NCBI GenBank assembly: GCA_003136315.1
Contig: PLDW01000088.1
Location: 1 to 64,000, forward strand
Direction: 5' to 3'
From: Gemmataceae bacterium
GTDB taxonomy: Bacteria > Planctomycetota > Planctomycetia > Gemmatales > Gemmataceae
DNA length: 64,000 bases
Shown: positions 50,501 to 60,211 of the stretch, one piece after another
How the letters are laid out: every line of letters begins with the position of its first letter
How positions within the stretch are numbered: position 1 is the first letter of the stretch
Translations under genes and position numbers: made by a program
Notes under the pieces: model-generated
Databases searched by the model: none
What the model was told of the DNA's origin: nothing
Seen by the model: only the letters and a program-made list of their open reading frames with translations

Positions 50501-51358
50501 AAAACCCTCGGCTTCATCTCGACCTTGGCGGATGATCTCCTCGATCTCGGCCAATTGATGCATGCCAGCGGCGAATACTCCAATGCTGTCAAGATGTATA
50601 CCGCGATTTTGGATCTCCCCGCCGCCAAGATCGCGGGAGAGAAACGGGCGCTGGCGGCCCGTCAGTTGGCCAACCCACTGATCGCGCTGAAGAAATGGAA
50701 GGAGGCAGCCACAGCCATTGACCTCTACCTGGAATTGACTCCTGTCGCGGAGGGCCAATCGCTGCCGGACGGGCACTCGCGCCGGATGGCCGATGCCCTC
50801 AAGATCCGCGCCCTCATCCACGCCGAGCAGAACGACCTGCGAGCCGCGCTGGATAGCTATACCCGGGCGCTGGGCTTCGTTCGCGACCCGGAGGTGCTGG
50901 TTCTCCGTGGCTGGGCCTACCACGCAATGGGAGCAACGGGGCTGAGTCTGAAAGATTTCGAGGAAGTACTCAGTCTTCGGCCAGGGGATTCAAACGCCCT
51001 TCTGGGCCGGGCAGATGCCCGGGTGAAATCGGGCCAACTGCGTGATGCACTCGCCGATGCCAATGAGGCCCTTCGGAACCTCCCGGCAGATATCCGTTCG
51101 CAAACACGGTTTCGATTGCTGTATAATGCCTCTCGGGTCTTTGCACAACTCGCACAACGCGAGCCGGACCCTGCTGCCGGGGGTCGCCACCTTTCCCGTA
51201 CTGCCGAACTGCTCCGGCAAATCCTGTCCGATAGCCCCCTGGCCGACCGGCCCAGGCTCTGGAAAGATCTCGTTGTGGCCGATCCCGTACTGGGGAAGAT
51301 GAGTCTGACTCCGGCTCTGGCGGGCGTGGCCGCCGAGTTCGGAAACCGTGGTCAATGA
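47582..51358 (+). CDS. Ser/Thr protein kinase with TM segment and C-terminal TPR array
   Basis: IIGRGGMGVVYRATD, IIHRDLKPANVLL, DFGLAK, GTPSYMAPEQ; TM MLAATLAICLGMLVTILLL; TPR-like repeats. Confidence 0.9.
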   Translation: MNPTPNSERTVAASADVDPDKRPPPPTDADPETEPGISPTTPKPVRPVANLSGPEGKPIQDTPTDPAGTIVQQSEIEAIDPLIKAICPPAENAPDPAIAESPALPDKAVSPAGPVDIRPGLSTGNPSATPLTQATIEPVIPNPAGSTVRGEVRPANGQPRPHVPGYRLIEIIGRGGMGVVYRATDLELNRTVALKMVMTSDHAGDGVRVRFQEETKAVAQLQHPNIVQIFEVGEVDGIPFCALEFVPGGNLAASLAGIPQDPVLAAQRAEVLARAMDAVHSAGIIHRDLKPANVLLAADGTLKITDFGLAKRLDGVSGLTLHGEILGTPSYMAPEQALGELERIGPLSDVWALGAILYEMLTGRPPFRGTRVQETLIQVYTEDPVSIRLLQPGCPRDLETVCLKCLEKEPAKRYSSAAALAEDLTRFLDNRSILARRAGPVERTVKWARRSPLRAMLAATLAICLGMLVTILLLKSQADHKAAIVARQEAALKDHELDEARRHESARARFNSLYAEAEQAATVARPDAVTWESVVRSLQSANEVARSEPNAFTEWSLKASADRLLARANAALADARLRENERGKLTRLGELHGDAVFFATLATGLGLEDNLERVRQAVAEGLALFQIDINGDGPPRVALGFFTPDELRTMTSRCYELLLLDAQALTMPRPADKQTAGAIRQSVPEALRRLDRADRLLSGTQTRSGLTQRAEYLAALGKKDESESIASKAEATAPVLATDYFLIGLGHYRRDEFSKATPALVTALRAERGHYGAQYLLAICQLREGMHLEAKNGLTRCLEQRPGFIWPRLLRASAEMELARRGSNTYPAAREDLDVVLANPPDAAARYVALTNRGVLAIHQRDWDAAVADLKEAIRQLPDALPAYINLALTYRNRAEDPRVFALVFAPSGTFVYQAAFAEYRRQALDESIAVLDEAIRRQPNVSRLYHERGRIHLLRGDITRAREDLAHAIVSAKTLGFISTLADDLLDLGQLMHASGEYSNAVKMYTAILDLPAAKIAGEKRALAARQLANPLIALKKWKEAATAIDLYLELTPVAEGQSLPDGHSRRMADALKIRALIHAEQNDLRAALDSYTRALGFVRDPEVLVLRGWAYHAMGATGLSLKDFEEVLSLRPGDSNALLGRADARVKSGQLRDALADANEALRNLPADIRSQTRFRLLYNASRVFAQLAQREPDPAAGGRHLSRTAELLRQILSDSPLADRPRLWKDLVVADPVLGKMSLTPALAGVAAEFGNRGQ

Positions 51359-51404
51359 ACGGACGTGATCGTCGTTTCTCTCCGCTCAAGAGTTGGAGGC
51401 GATC

Positions 51405-54400
51405 GTGGCCAAACACACGTACTGGTTCTCACAAGACCCGTTCTCCGAGGTTCAGAACCGGACCGAATTACTGCTGGAGGATCTGGAGAACCGGCTGCCG
51501 CCGGCCGCTCATACACTCGTCGCGGCCAGCACGGCAGCAAACACTCTGACCTTGGGAGCCTTGAACACCGCGGAAGCATCTGGCGAGATTGCCACGGCCG
51601 ACGAGCAAGATCTGTACCGGATCCAACTGGGCATCGGTGATCGGTTAACTGTGGCCGTCACCGCTCAGTTGGCCGGAAGCGGACTCGAACCCGTTCTCAG
51701 AGTGTTCTCGGAATACGGCCAGGAGTTGGCCATTGATAATCAGGAGGGAGGCGACCCTCAGCTTACCTTCCAGGCGAATGCTCCCGGTGACTACTTCGTC
51801 GGCGTCTCATCTGCTGGAAACAGTCAGTACAATCCCACAGTTTCTGATAGCGGTAGCACGGGGACGACCACCGGTACCTACACACTCGACCTGGCCGTCA
51901 AGAAGAATCAGCCATTACAGTCCGACCTGGCCGGTTCCTCGTTCCGACTGGCCCAGACCACGGCTGCATGGGGAGACACGGTTCTGGCCTCGTTCAACAT
52001 CGAGAACCGGGGAGGAGCGAACGCCGGTGCTTTCAGCGTGCAGTTGTACGTCTCACCGGACCCGAACATCAATCCGTCGAACTCGACACCCCTGTTGGCG
52101 ACCCCCCTCGCGATGGATGGTCTGACCGCCGGGTCGAAATGGTCGGTGGAAGGACTGGCACTCACATTGCCCACGGGCCTGGGCACACTCAAATCCGGCC
52201 CTGTTTACATCGGACTGCGCATTACGCTCACCAACCCAGGCCAGGACAGCGGAACCTCGGACAAGGGCGGCGTTCATCGTGGCGAGGACTTCGAGTCCTT
52301 GACGATCGTGACACCCGTCTCCACGAATGTGACCGATCTGGCTCAGGCCGACCCGGACTTGAACATCCGCCTCAACGGGACATTGGGCGTCAATCAGTCT
52401 GAGCGATACCAGTTCACAATCAGCCAGACTCTGGGAGCCGGGCAGTTCACCGCGACGGCTCAGCCTACCTCGAACAACTCGTTTTTGCCTCAACTGGCAC
52501 TCTACGGGGGCGCGGAAGGGCAGACGTTGTTGGTCCAAACTCAGGGCGAGATCGATAACCCCAGTGCGACTCTCTCCCAGTACATTCAACCCGGGACGTA
52601 CTTCCTGAGCGTGAGCAGCGACCAGACGGGGAGCTATCAGCTCACGACCACGATGACGGCAGCGAGTTCGGTGTTGCAGACCGTCCCAACTGGTCCCGGC
52701 CCGTCTGCCATCGCGGTGGGAGACATCAACAACGATGGCGACCTCGACCTCGTGGTCGCCGACAGCACCTTTGGCAAGGGCAACACACTCAGCATCCTGA
52801 TGGGCAACGGCAATGGCACCTTCCTGCCGACACAGACCGTGACCGTCGGCCGAGACCCTGTCGCAGTGGCCATCGCTGATCTCAACGGCGACGGCAAGCC
52901 CGACCTCGTCGTGGCAAACGAAGAGGATAACACTGTCGGGGTGTTGCTGGGCAACGGCAATGGCACGTTCCAGCCCATGCAAACGTATGCCGTGGGCCAC
53001 CAACCGAGCAGTGTGGCGGTGGCCGACCTCACTGGCAATGGCATTCTCGACATTGTGGTCGTCAACACCGCTGATGACACTGTTGGAGTGCTGCTGGGTA
53101 ATGGCAACGGCACGTTCCAACCCATGCGAACGTATGCCGTGGGCCACCAACCGAGCAGTGTGGCGGTGGCCGACCTCAACGGCGATGGTATCCCTGACAT
53201 CGTGGTCGCCAACACCGGCTCCAATACTGTTGGGGTTCTGCTGGGCGAGGGTGATGGCACTTTCGGCTCCATGCATTCCTTCCCTGTGGGCGAGAAACCG
53301 AGCAGTGTGGCGGTGGCCGACGTCACTGGCAATGGCATCCTCGACATCGTTGTCGCCAACTCCGGCGATAATACCGTTGGGGTGCTTTTGGGAAAAGGAG
53401 ACGGCACCTTCGCGATGCAATCGCAGTATTCCGTGGGAACGCAACCGCTCTCCCTGGTGGTGGCGGACATCAACGACGATGGTAAGCCCGATATTGTGGT
53501 CAGCAATAACAATAATACAGTCAGCTATTTGTTTGGCAATGGCGATGGTACCTTCGCAACACAACAGACCTCTCAATTACCGCAAAATTCTTCCGCGGTG
53601 GTGGTGGCGGACATCAATGGAGATGGCAACCCGGACCTCATCGCCACCGACTCCGGTTCTGCGGGTCAGCCTGGCTCCGGCATCAGTGTCCTGCTGGGGA
53701 ACGGGGACGGCTCATTCCAGAGTCAACCTGTTCTGCCGGTTGGAGTTGGGCCAGTCTCGCTGGCAGTCGGAGACTTCAACGGCGATGGCCGTCCCGATGT
53801 CGCCGTGGCCAGTGTGGGCAGTCAAGAGGTGACGGTGGAACTGGGCAATGGTGATGGCACTTTCTCGCCACAGACACCGATACACGTCGGGAATCGACCG
53901 ATGGCTGTTGCGACAGCCGACCTGAACAACGACGGCCGTGCCGACCTCGTCGTTGCCAATTTTGATGACAATACCGTCGGTGTCATGCTTGGCAATGGGG
54001 ATGGCACCTTCCGGCCCGAGGTGACATACCCGGTCGGGCTGGGGCCTTGCTCACTGGTGCTGGCCGATCTCACTGGCGACGGCATCGACGACATCGTGGT
54101 CGCTAACAATGGCGACGGCACGGTGGGAGTCCTCCTGGGCAATGGTGATGGCACCTTCCAGCCCATGCGAGCCTACACTGTCGGGGCTGGCAATCCGACC
54201 GATCAGGCGGGGCTACTTCCTGGCCCTGGCCCGATTAGTGTGGCGGTGGCGGATGTGAATGGCGACGGGATACCGGACATCCTCGTTGCCAACGATCAGG
54301 ATAGCTCGGTGGATGTCCTACTGGGAGAAGGTCATGGCACATTCCAGCCCCAGCAAATCATCCCACTGCTCGATCAGCCCAGCGCGTTGGCGGTCGCCGA

Positions 54401-57400
54401 CGTTAATGGCGACGGGAAGACGGATATCATCGTCGTCAATTCCGGTGCCAGCACAGTTGGAGTGCTGTTGGGCAACGGGAACGGGACTTTCCAGACCCAG
54501 CGAATCTTCGGCGTGGGTCAAGATCCGCAGGCGGTGGCAATGGCCGATGTGAACGGTGACGGCCTGCCCGATCTGGTGGTCACGAACTCGAAAGACGACA
54601 CCGTCTCCGTGTTGCTGGGATTGGGCAATGGAGACTTCCAGAACCAACGCATTTTCGACGTCGGCCAAGACCCCTTGCCAGTCGTTGTGGCGGATCTCAA
54701 CAAGGACGGCAAGCCGGATATACTGGTCGGGAATTTCGGCGACAATACGCTCACTGCCCTTCTCGGGAACGGTGATGGGACATTCACGATAGCAACGGCA
54801 ACGAATAGTGCTCAGGTATCCAACACACCGTATCTGGTCGATCTCACCGGAGCAGTCGATTCGACCGGCCAACCGATTCTCGACAGCGTCATTCTCGATA
54901 GCGCAGGGAACATCCTTTTCCGCCAGGGTCTGCCTGGTGGCAGCAACCAGTTTGAGCCCCCTGTAACACTCAACCCGACTCGTTCCGCCCAGGACGTGGC
55001 TCCGCTCCAGACTTCATCAGGCTGGGTCGTTGCCGCAGCCGACTCCGCACCGGATCCGAATCTGTCAACACCCGGTCATCTGGTCTACACGATTTCGCTG
55101 TATAATGTCACCCTGAGCGGGAAGGTGAACCCACCCACAATCGCCTTATCCACATCGCTCGTGCCGACACAAATCTTTGCTGCCGATCTGAGTGGTGACG
55201 GTCGCGATGGCGATCTGGTGATCGCCAACTCTCTCAATAATAGCATTCAGGTTGCCATCCAGCAGCCCGATGGAACATTCGGCTCCCTCCTCACACTGTC
55301 GACCGGGGACGATCCTTCCGACGTTACCTTTGCCGATGTCAACGGAGATGGCTTGACGGATATCATCGTCACCAATCAAGCTTCTGGTGATGTCAGTATC
55401 TTTCTCAACGACAATAATCATTCATTTACCACCAGTGAACGCATTCGTGCTGGCAGTAGCCTCTCCGATATTAATACTTCATCAACGATCACGACTGTCG
55501 CTGGTAACAAGTTTCAGAATTATTTTGGGGACGGTGGGCTAGCCACTGACGCGACCCTGAACAATCCAGTGGGGATCGCAGCTGATAGCCAAGGTGACCT
55601 ATACATCACTGATTATTCCAATAACGTGATCCGTGAAGTGCTCGCTGGGACGGATATTATCAAGACTGTCGTCGGAACGGGGTCGGCCGGGTACGCTGGC
55701 GATGGTGGCCCAGCGACGTCGGCTCTGCTATCCGGTCCGGAGAGTGTGGCGCTCGATGCTGCTGGGAACCTGTACATCAGCGACACCAATAACAATGTGG
55801 TTCGTGAAGTCATCGCCAAAACGGGCATTATCGAGACCGTCGCCGGATCAGGAGTAGCCGGGTATTCTGGAGATCACGGACTGGCCACGAATGCCGAGCT
55901 GAACGGGCCTTCGGGAATCGCGGTCGATGATTCGGGCAACCTGTACATTAGCGACACCAACAACAATGTCATCCGTGAGGTGGCAGTCGGCACGGGAGTG
56001 ATCACCACTGTCGCGGGGACGGGAGTTGCAGGGTATTCCGGGGATAGTGGCCTTGCCACCGCGACCGAGTTGGACGGGCCGCTAGGGATCGCGGTTGATG
56101 GCTCAGGTAACCTGTACATTGCCGATACCTTCAACCATCTGGTTCGTGAGGTGGCAGTCGGTACAGGACTGATCACCACTGTCGCCGGGACGGGACTGAT
56201 TGGGACTCCTAATGACGGTCAACTGGCTACCGATGCCGAGCTATTGCATCCAGAGTGCCTGGCAATTGATCAGGCAGGTAACCTCTATATCTCTGACATA
56301 TTCACAAATATGATCTATGAGGTGTCGGCAGCAACACAGGTCATTACAATTGTCGCTGGAGCAGGGCCACAAGGGTACACTGGTGACAACGGACCCGCCA
56401 CCGCAGCCTTGTTGAGCGCTCCGGTCGGTGTCGCGTTAGATGGTTTCGGTAATCTCTACATTGTCGACAATGGCAACAATGTGATTCGTGAGGTGAACGC
56501 CGCGTCGGGGATCATTACGACTGTGGCTGGGACCGAATCCCATGAGTACTCTGGGCTGCCCGTGCTGGCGACTTCGGTCGTGCTCAGCTCTCCGGGATCA
56601 GCCGTGGTCGATAGCCACGGGAACTTGTACATCGCCGATTCCACTAACAATGTGATCCGTGAGGTCGCGGCTGAAACGGGTATTATCACCACGATCGCCG
56701 GAAATGGAATCGCCGGGTACTCGGGAGATGGAGGGCTTGCCACCGCAGCCGAACTGAATGATCCTGATGGTGTCGCAGTCGACAGCGACGGGAATGTTTA
56801 CATCGCCGATAGTTTCAATAACGTGATCCGCATGGTGGCGGCCGGGACAGGAATCATCACAACGATTGCCGGGACCGGGCCAAATAACGCCGGATATTCC
56901 GGTGATGGTGGGCCAGCGAATTTGGCCGAGTTGAATGGTCCGGAAAGTGTCACCATTGATAGTGCCGGGAACCTGTACATCGCTGATAGCTACAACAATG
57001 CGGTCCGTGAGATCGCGGCCAACACAGGGATTATCACCACTGTCGCCGGGATCGATGTTGATGGGATAGGAGTTGCAGGGTATTCCGGTGACGGTGGACC
57101 CGGGATCTCGGCCGAGCTAGACAATCCGGAAGGAGTCGCCGTCGATGCTGCCGGGAATCTGTACATCGCTGATAGCTTCAACAATGCGGTCCGTAAGGTC
57201 TCAGCCGAGACAGGAATCATCACCACTGTCGCCGGGACGGGAGTTGCAGGGTATTCCGGCGACGATGGACCCGCGACCTCGGCCGAGTTGAATAACCCCG
57301 AGGGAGTTGCAGTCGACGCTTCCGGAAACCTGTATATCTCGGACTTCTCCAATAACCGCATCCGTCGAGTGGCGGCGCAAACTGGCATTATCACCACATT

Positions 57401-59972
57401 CGCTGGGACTGGAACACTCGGTTATTCAGGAGATAATGGACCCGCAACCTCGGCCATGTTCAGTTTTCCGGAAGAGATTGCGGTCGATGCTGAGGGAAAC
57501 CTGTACATTGCCGACTCCTTCAACAACGTCATCCGGAAGGTCGCGACGGCTCAGACCTCGATTTCTTCGCTGGCCGTGTCTGCCAGCCTGACAACCGGCA
57601 ACTTCACAGGCCGCGGCAACGACGATCTGCTTGTGGTCAACCGCGGTGCCCACTCCTTCTCGATTCTGGCCGGTAACGACAGCGGCGAGTTCGCGAGTCC
57701 CCAGGCCGCGTTGACCACTTCCACCAGCGATGGCCTTTCGATCAACGACGATCCTGGCCCGGTGGTGGCGGGGGAGTTCAACAGCCTTGATGGGGGCTAT
57801 GCCCACAGTGCTGGCCAGGAGGATGTCGCCATCCTGATGGAAGATACCGGCGAGGTCTGGATCTTCACCAACACCGGCAACGGCACCTTCGAACATACTG
57901 ATACCATCCCGGTCGGCCTGGGAGCCACCGGGCTGTCCCTCGTCAGTGGCTCGGAGCCCGGCCTGTACGATCTTCTCGTCGGCAATCAGTCCGGCGATAT
58001 CCTTCAATTGATCGGCACCGGCGACGGCACCTTTCAGCCGCCTCCGTCGCTCACCGGCAACAGTGCTCCGATCGCTGTCCAGAAGGTGGGCAGTGCGAAC
58101 ACCCCTGTCGCCCTGGTCGCGAATCAACAGGCCAACCTCGTCACCCTGCAATCGACGACCAACGGTTCGACATACTCCTCAGTCCAGACGCTCACAACCA
58201 CTAATCCCAGCGCTCAACTGGCACCCGGAGACGTGAAGTTTGCACTTCTTGACAAGGGCAGCACCCTGCCCGATGCCATCGTTATCGCCAGCGGCAGCAA
58301 CAGCCTGCTTGTCTATCGAGCAACCGGCCTCAACACTGCGGGCGATCCCATCTATGCCCAACCTGTCAGCTACTCCGTCGGCACCGACCCGGTGGATGTG
58401 ACGATTGCAGACATCAACGGCGACGGCATTCCCGATCTGCTCATCGCCAATAAGGGCTCCAACGACATCTCCGTCCTGTTCGGTAGTGACAATAGCAGCG
58501 GCGATTGGGTTGGCGTCCCGGGGCCGCGTCTCAAATCAGCCGGTGCTGGCCCCCTCTCCGCCAACCTCGTCGCGAACCCGAGCAGTCCAGGGGGCTACGA
58601 TCTGGCAATCACCAACCAGGATGGCACTGTGGACCTTCTGCCCGGACGAGGGCAGGGTTTCTTCGACGACCGCAGCCCGCAGATACTCAGCCTCGGCACG
58701 ACTTTGTCCCAGCCTCCGACCTTGATCCCCGGCACCTCCATCGCTTACGCAGTGTCGAGTACTGGCTTGCTGATGCGGTTCGATATGAGCGATCTGAACG
58801 CCCCTGCGACCATCCTCCCCGGTCAGGAAGGTGTGCTGGCCGCCCAGCTCATCAATGCCAGCGAGATCGTCGAGGTCCGATCTGGGGGGATCGTCAATGA
58901 GGTTGATACGACCACAGGCAGCGTCGTGTCGGCACTCTTCCCCCAGAATGGCCTTCCTCTCTTGCCCAGCTCCCTGGCCCTCCTTGAGACGGATTCGGGC
59001 CTGGAAGCCCTGGTCACCGCCGAGAATTCCAACACAATCTATGAGTTCCGAGCCACATCCACCGGCATCGGCGAGCCCGTCACGGTGGAGATCGGGCAAG
59101 ACTTCACCCCGGTGGGCTCTTCGCTGGCACTGGCATCCACCCTGTTCACCACAACGTCGGTGCCAGGGGGATCGGGACCAGCACCTGCTGGACCAGCGTT
59201 CAACACTCTGCTCACCGCCTCGGCCACAGGAGTTGACCCCGGGTTACTGGCTCGCATTGGAGGACTGTCTGACGAGACCGTGGTTCTGCCCAAGGGCGAG
59301 CAGCTACTGGCCAGCCTGAAGCTTGACTTTGAAGGGCTCGCCTTCAGCAACGGTCCCGATCCGCTCGTAGCCGACAGTCCAACCGTCCCCACGACGCGAG
59401 ACGGGGTGCTCACGGGTACGACTGAGGCTCTGGAAAGACTGGTCGAGGCGGTCCAGGGCGGCACCTGGCCCGAGACCGTTCCAGGCATGTCGTCACCTGC
59501 CAAGAAGACTGACTTGTTGGAGCAACTCCTCGACTCCCTGCGGACCTTGCCGCAAGAAGGCAAGCGACCCACCCCTCCAGGCGAACAATCCCCGGATGAG
59601 CCTGAGGGCAACGACTCGCAAGTCGACTCAATCGCAGCCGTTGTCGGCTCCGTGATCAACACAGACCAAGCTCCCCGATCCACGACGGACGAGACCGAGG
59701 TGAGCCCACCCGTGCAATCGCCTGATTCTCGACCGATCAGCGACAAGGATGCTTTCGAAGCCCTGACTCACGGAGTCGAGGTCGGACCGCATCAACCCGA
59801 AGCCGTGGACTTTGGGAGTTCTCGGGTAACGCACTGCTTCAATGATCAGAGCGGAGATGAGGAAGTTGTGTTCGCATCATTGCTACTGTTCTCCCCCGCG
59901 CTTGTTCCTCACGAGCGGTCTCGAAGGGGGTCGATGCTCTTGAGCAGTTGGATCCGCGATAACAATTACTAA
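51405..59972 (+). CDS. Giant secreted repeat protein: PPC/CARDB-like N-terminus, FG-GAP/VCBS and NHL propeller arrays
   Basis: GTG at 51405 preceded by GGAGG; LLLEDLENRLPPA motif; FG-GAP units (VAVADLNGDGIPDIVVANTGSNTVGVLLGNGNGTF); NHL units (GPATSAELNNPEGVAVDASGNLYISDFSNNRIRRV). Confidence 0.9.
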   Translation: MAKHTYWFSQDPFSEVQNRTELLLEDLENRLPPAAHTLVAASTAANTLTLGALNTAEASGEIATADEQDLYRIQLGIGDRLTVAVTAQLAGSGLEPVLRVFSEYGQELAIDNQEGGDPQLTFQANAPGDYFVGVSSAGNSQYNPTVSDSGSTGTTTGTYTLDLAVKKNQPLQSDLAGSSFRLAQTTAAWGDTVLASFNIENRGGANAGAFSVQLYVSPDPNINPSNSTPLLATPLAMDGLTAGSKWSVEGLALTLPTGLGTLKSGPVYIGLRITLTNPGQDSGTSDKGGVHRGEDFESLTIVTPVSTNVTDLAQADPDLNIRLNGTLGVNQSERYQFTISQTLGAGQFTATAQPTSNNSFLPQLALYGGAEGQTLLVQTQGEIDNPSATLSQYIQPGTYFLSVSSDQTGSYQLTTTMTAASSVLQTVPTGPGPSAIAVGDINNDGDLDLVVADSTFGKGNTLSILMGNGNGTFLPTQTVTVGRDPVAVAIADLNGDGKPDLVVANEEDNTVGVLLGNGNGTFQPMQTYAVGHQPSSVAVADLTGNGILDIVVVNTADDTVGVLLGNGNGTFQPMRTYAVGHQPSSVAVADLNGDGIPDIVVANTGSNTVGVLLGEGDGTFGSMHSFPVGEKPSSVAVADVTGNGILDIVVANSGDNTVGVLLGKGDGTFAMQSQYSVGTQPLSLVVADINDDGKPDIVVSNNNNTVSYLFGNGDGTFATQQTSQLPQNSSAVVVADINGDGNPDLIATDSGSAGQPGSGISVLLGNGDGSFQSQPVLPVGVGPVSLAVGDFNGDGRPDVAVASVGSQEVTVELGNGDGTFSPQTPIHVGNRPMAVATADLNNDGRADLVVANFDDNTVGVMLGNGDGTFRPEVTYPVGLGPCSLVLADLTGDGIDDIVVANNGDGTVGVLLGNGDGTFQPMRAYTVGAGNPTDQAGLLPGPGPISVAVADVNGDGIPDILVANDQDSSVDVLLGEGHGTFQPQQIIPLLDQPSALAVADVNGDGKTDIIVVNSGASTVGVLLGNGNGTFQTQRIFGVGQDPQAVAMADVNGDGLPDLVVTNSKDDTVSVLLGLGNGDFQNQRIFDVGQDPLPVVVADLNKDGKPDILVGNFGDNTLTALLGNGDGTFTIATATNSAQVSNTPYLVDLTGAVDSTGQPILDSVILDSAGNILFRQGLPGGSNQFEPPVTLNPTRSAQDVAPLQTSSGWVVAAADSAPDPNLSTPGHLVYTISLYNVTLSGKVNPPTIALSTSLVPTQIFAADLSGDGRDGDLVIANSLNNSIQVAIQQPDGTFGSLLTLSTGDDPSDVTFADVNGDGLTDIIVTNQASGDVSIFLNDNNHSFTTSERIRAGSSLSDINTSSTITTVAGNKFQNYFGDGGLATDATLNNPVGIAADSQGDLYITDYSNNVIREVLAGTDIIKTVVGTGSAGYAGDGGPATSALLSGPESVALDAAGNLYISDTNNNVVREVIAKTGIIETVAGSGVAGYSGDHGLATNAELNGPSGIAVDDSGNLYISDTNNNVIREVAVGTGVITTVAGTGVAGYSGDSGLATATELDGPLGIAVDGSGNLYIADTFNHLVREVAVGTGLITTVAGTGLIGTPNDGQLATDAELLHPECLAIDQAGNLYISDIFTNMIYEVSAATQVITIVAGAGPQGYTGDNGPATAALLSAPVGVALDGFGNLYIVDNGNNVIREVNAASGIITTVAGTESHEYSGLPVLATSVVLSSPGSAVVDSHGNLYIADSTNNVIREVAAETGIITTIAGNGIAGYSGDGGLATAAELNDPDGVAVDSDGNVYIADSFNNVIRMVAAGTGIITTIAGTGPNNAGYSGDGGPANLAELNGPESVTIDSAGNLYIADSYNNAVREIAANTGIITTVAGIDVDGIGVAGYSGDGGPGISAELDNPEGVAVDAAGNLYIADSFNNAVRKVSAETGIITTVAGTGVAGYSGDDGPATSAELNNPEGVAVDASGNLYISDFSNNRIRRVAAQTGIITTFAGTGTLGYSGDNGPATSAMFSFPEEIAVDAEGNLYIADSFNNVIRKVATAQTSISSLAVSASLTTGNFTGRGNDDLLVVNRGAHSFSILAGNDSGEFASPQAALTTSTSDGLSINDDPGPVVAGEFNSLDGGYAHSAGQEDVAILMEDTGEVWIFTNTGNGTFEHTDTIPVGLGATGLSLVSGSEPGLYDLLVGNQSGDILQLIGTGDGTFQPPPSLTGNSAPIAVQKVGSANTPVALVANQQANLVTLQSTTNGSTYSSVQTLTTTNPSAQLAPGDVKFALLDKGSTLPDAIVIASGSNSLLVYRATGLNTAGDPIYAQPVSYSVGTDPVDVTIADINGDGIPDLLIANKGSNDISVLFGSDNSSGDWVGVPGPRLKSAGAGPLSANLVANPSSPGGYDLAITNQDGTVDLLPGRGQGFFDDRSPQILSLGTTLSQPPTLIPGTSIAYAVSSTGLLMRFDMSDLNAPATILPGQEGVLAAQLINASEIVEVRSGGIVNEVDTTTGSVVSALFPQNGLPLLPSSLALLETDSGLEALVTAENSNTIYEFRATSTGIGEPVTVEIGQDFTPVGSSLALASTLFTTTSVPGGSGPAPAGPAFNTLLTASATGVDPGLLARIGGLSDETVVLPKGEQLLASLKLDFEGLAFSNGPDPLVADSPTVPTTRDGVLTGTTEALERLVEAVQGGTWPETVPGMSSPAKKTDLLEQLLDSLRTLPQEGKRPTPPGEQSPDEPEGNDSQVDSIAAVVGSVINTDQAPRSTTDETEVSPPVQSPDSRPISDKDAFEALTHGVEVGPHQPEAVDFGSSRVTHCFNDQSGDEEVVFASLLLFSPALVPHERSRRGSMLLSSWIRDNNY
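52700..54790 (+). repeat. Tandem FG-GAP coding repeats, 147-bp period in the best-conserved part
   Basis: accgagcagtgtggcggtggccgac recurs at 53003, 53150 and 53297. Confidence 0.9.
55490..57545 (+). repeat. Tandem NHL coding repeats, about 168 bp per unit
   Basis: 12 successive T[VI]AGxG...YSGDGGPAT..EL..PxGVAVD..GNLYIADSxNNVIR units in the translation. Confidence 0.9.
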
Positions 59973-60211
59973 TCTATGATTTATGAAATTCAGTGGGTTT
60001 GCCAGTTGCAGCCTGACGAGATCGATGGTGGGCTATCAGAAGCAAGTTAAACAAGTTGAATATCGGAAATTATTTTACCAGTTGCAGTTTGAATTAAACC
60101 TCCAACAAAGTAAAGGGAGCGCAGTTGTTGCGTACGCCCGTGTCGGTCGCTACATTGGGGCGATTCCCATCGATTCCCCGCTTCTGTCGAGTTGATCGGC
60201 AGGGATCAGAC

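Noticed and set aside
52700-57545. Regular direct repeats considered as a CRISPR-like array
   Set aside because: They are in-frame FG-GAP/NHL protein repeats with 147/168-bp periods and no unique short spacers.
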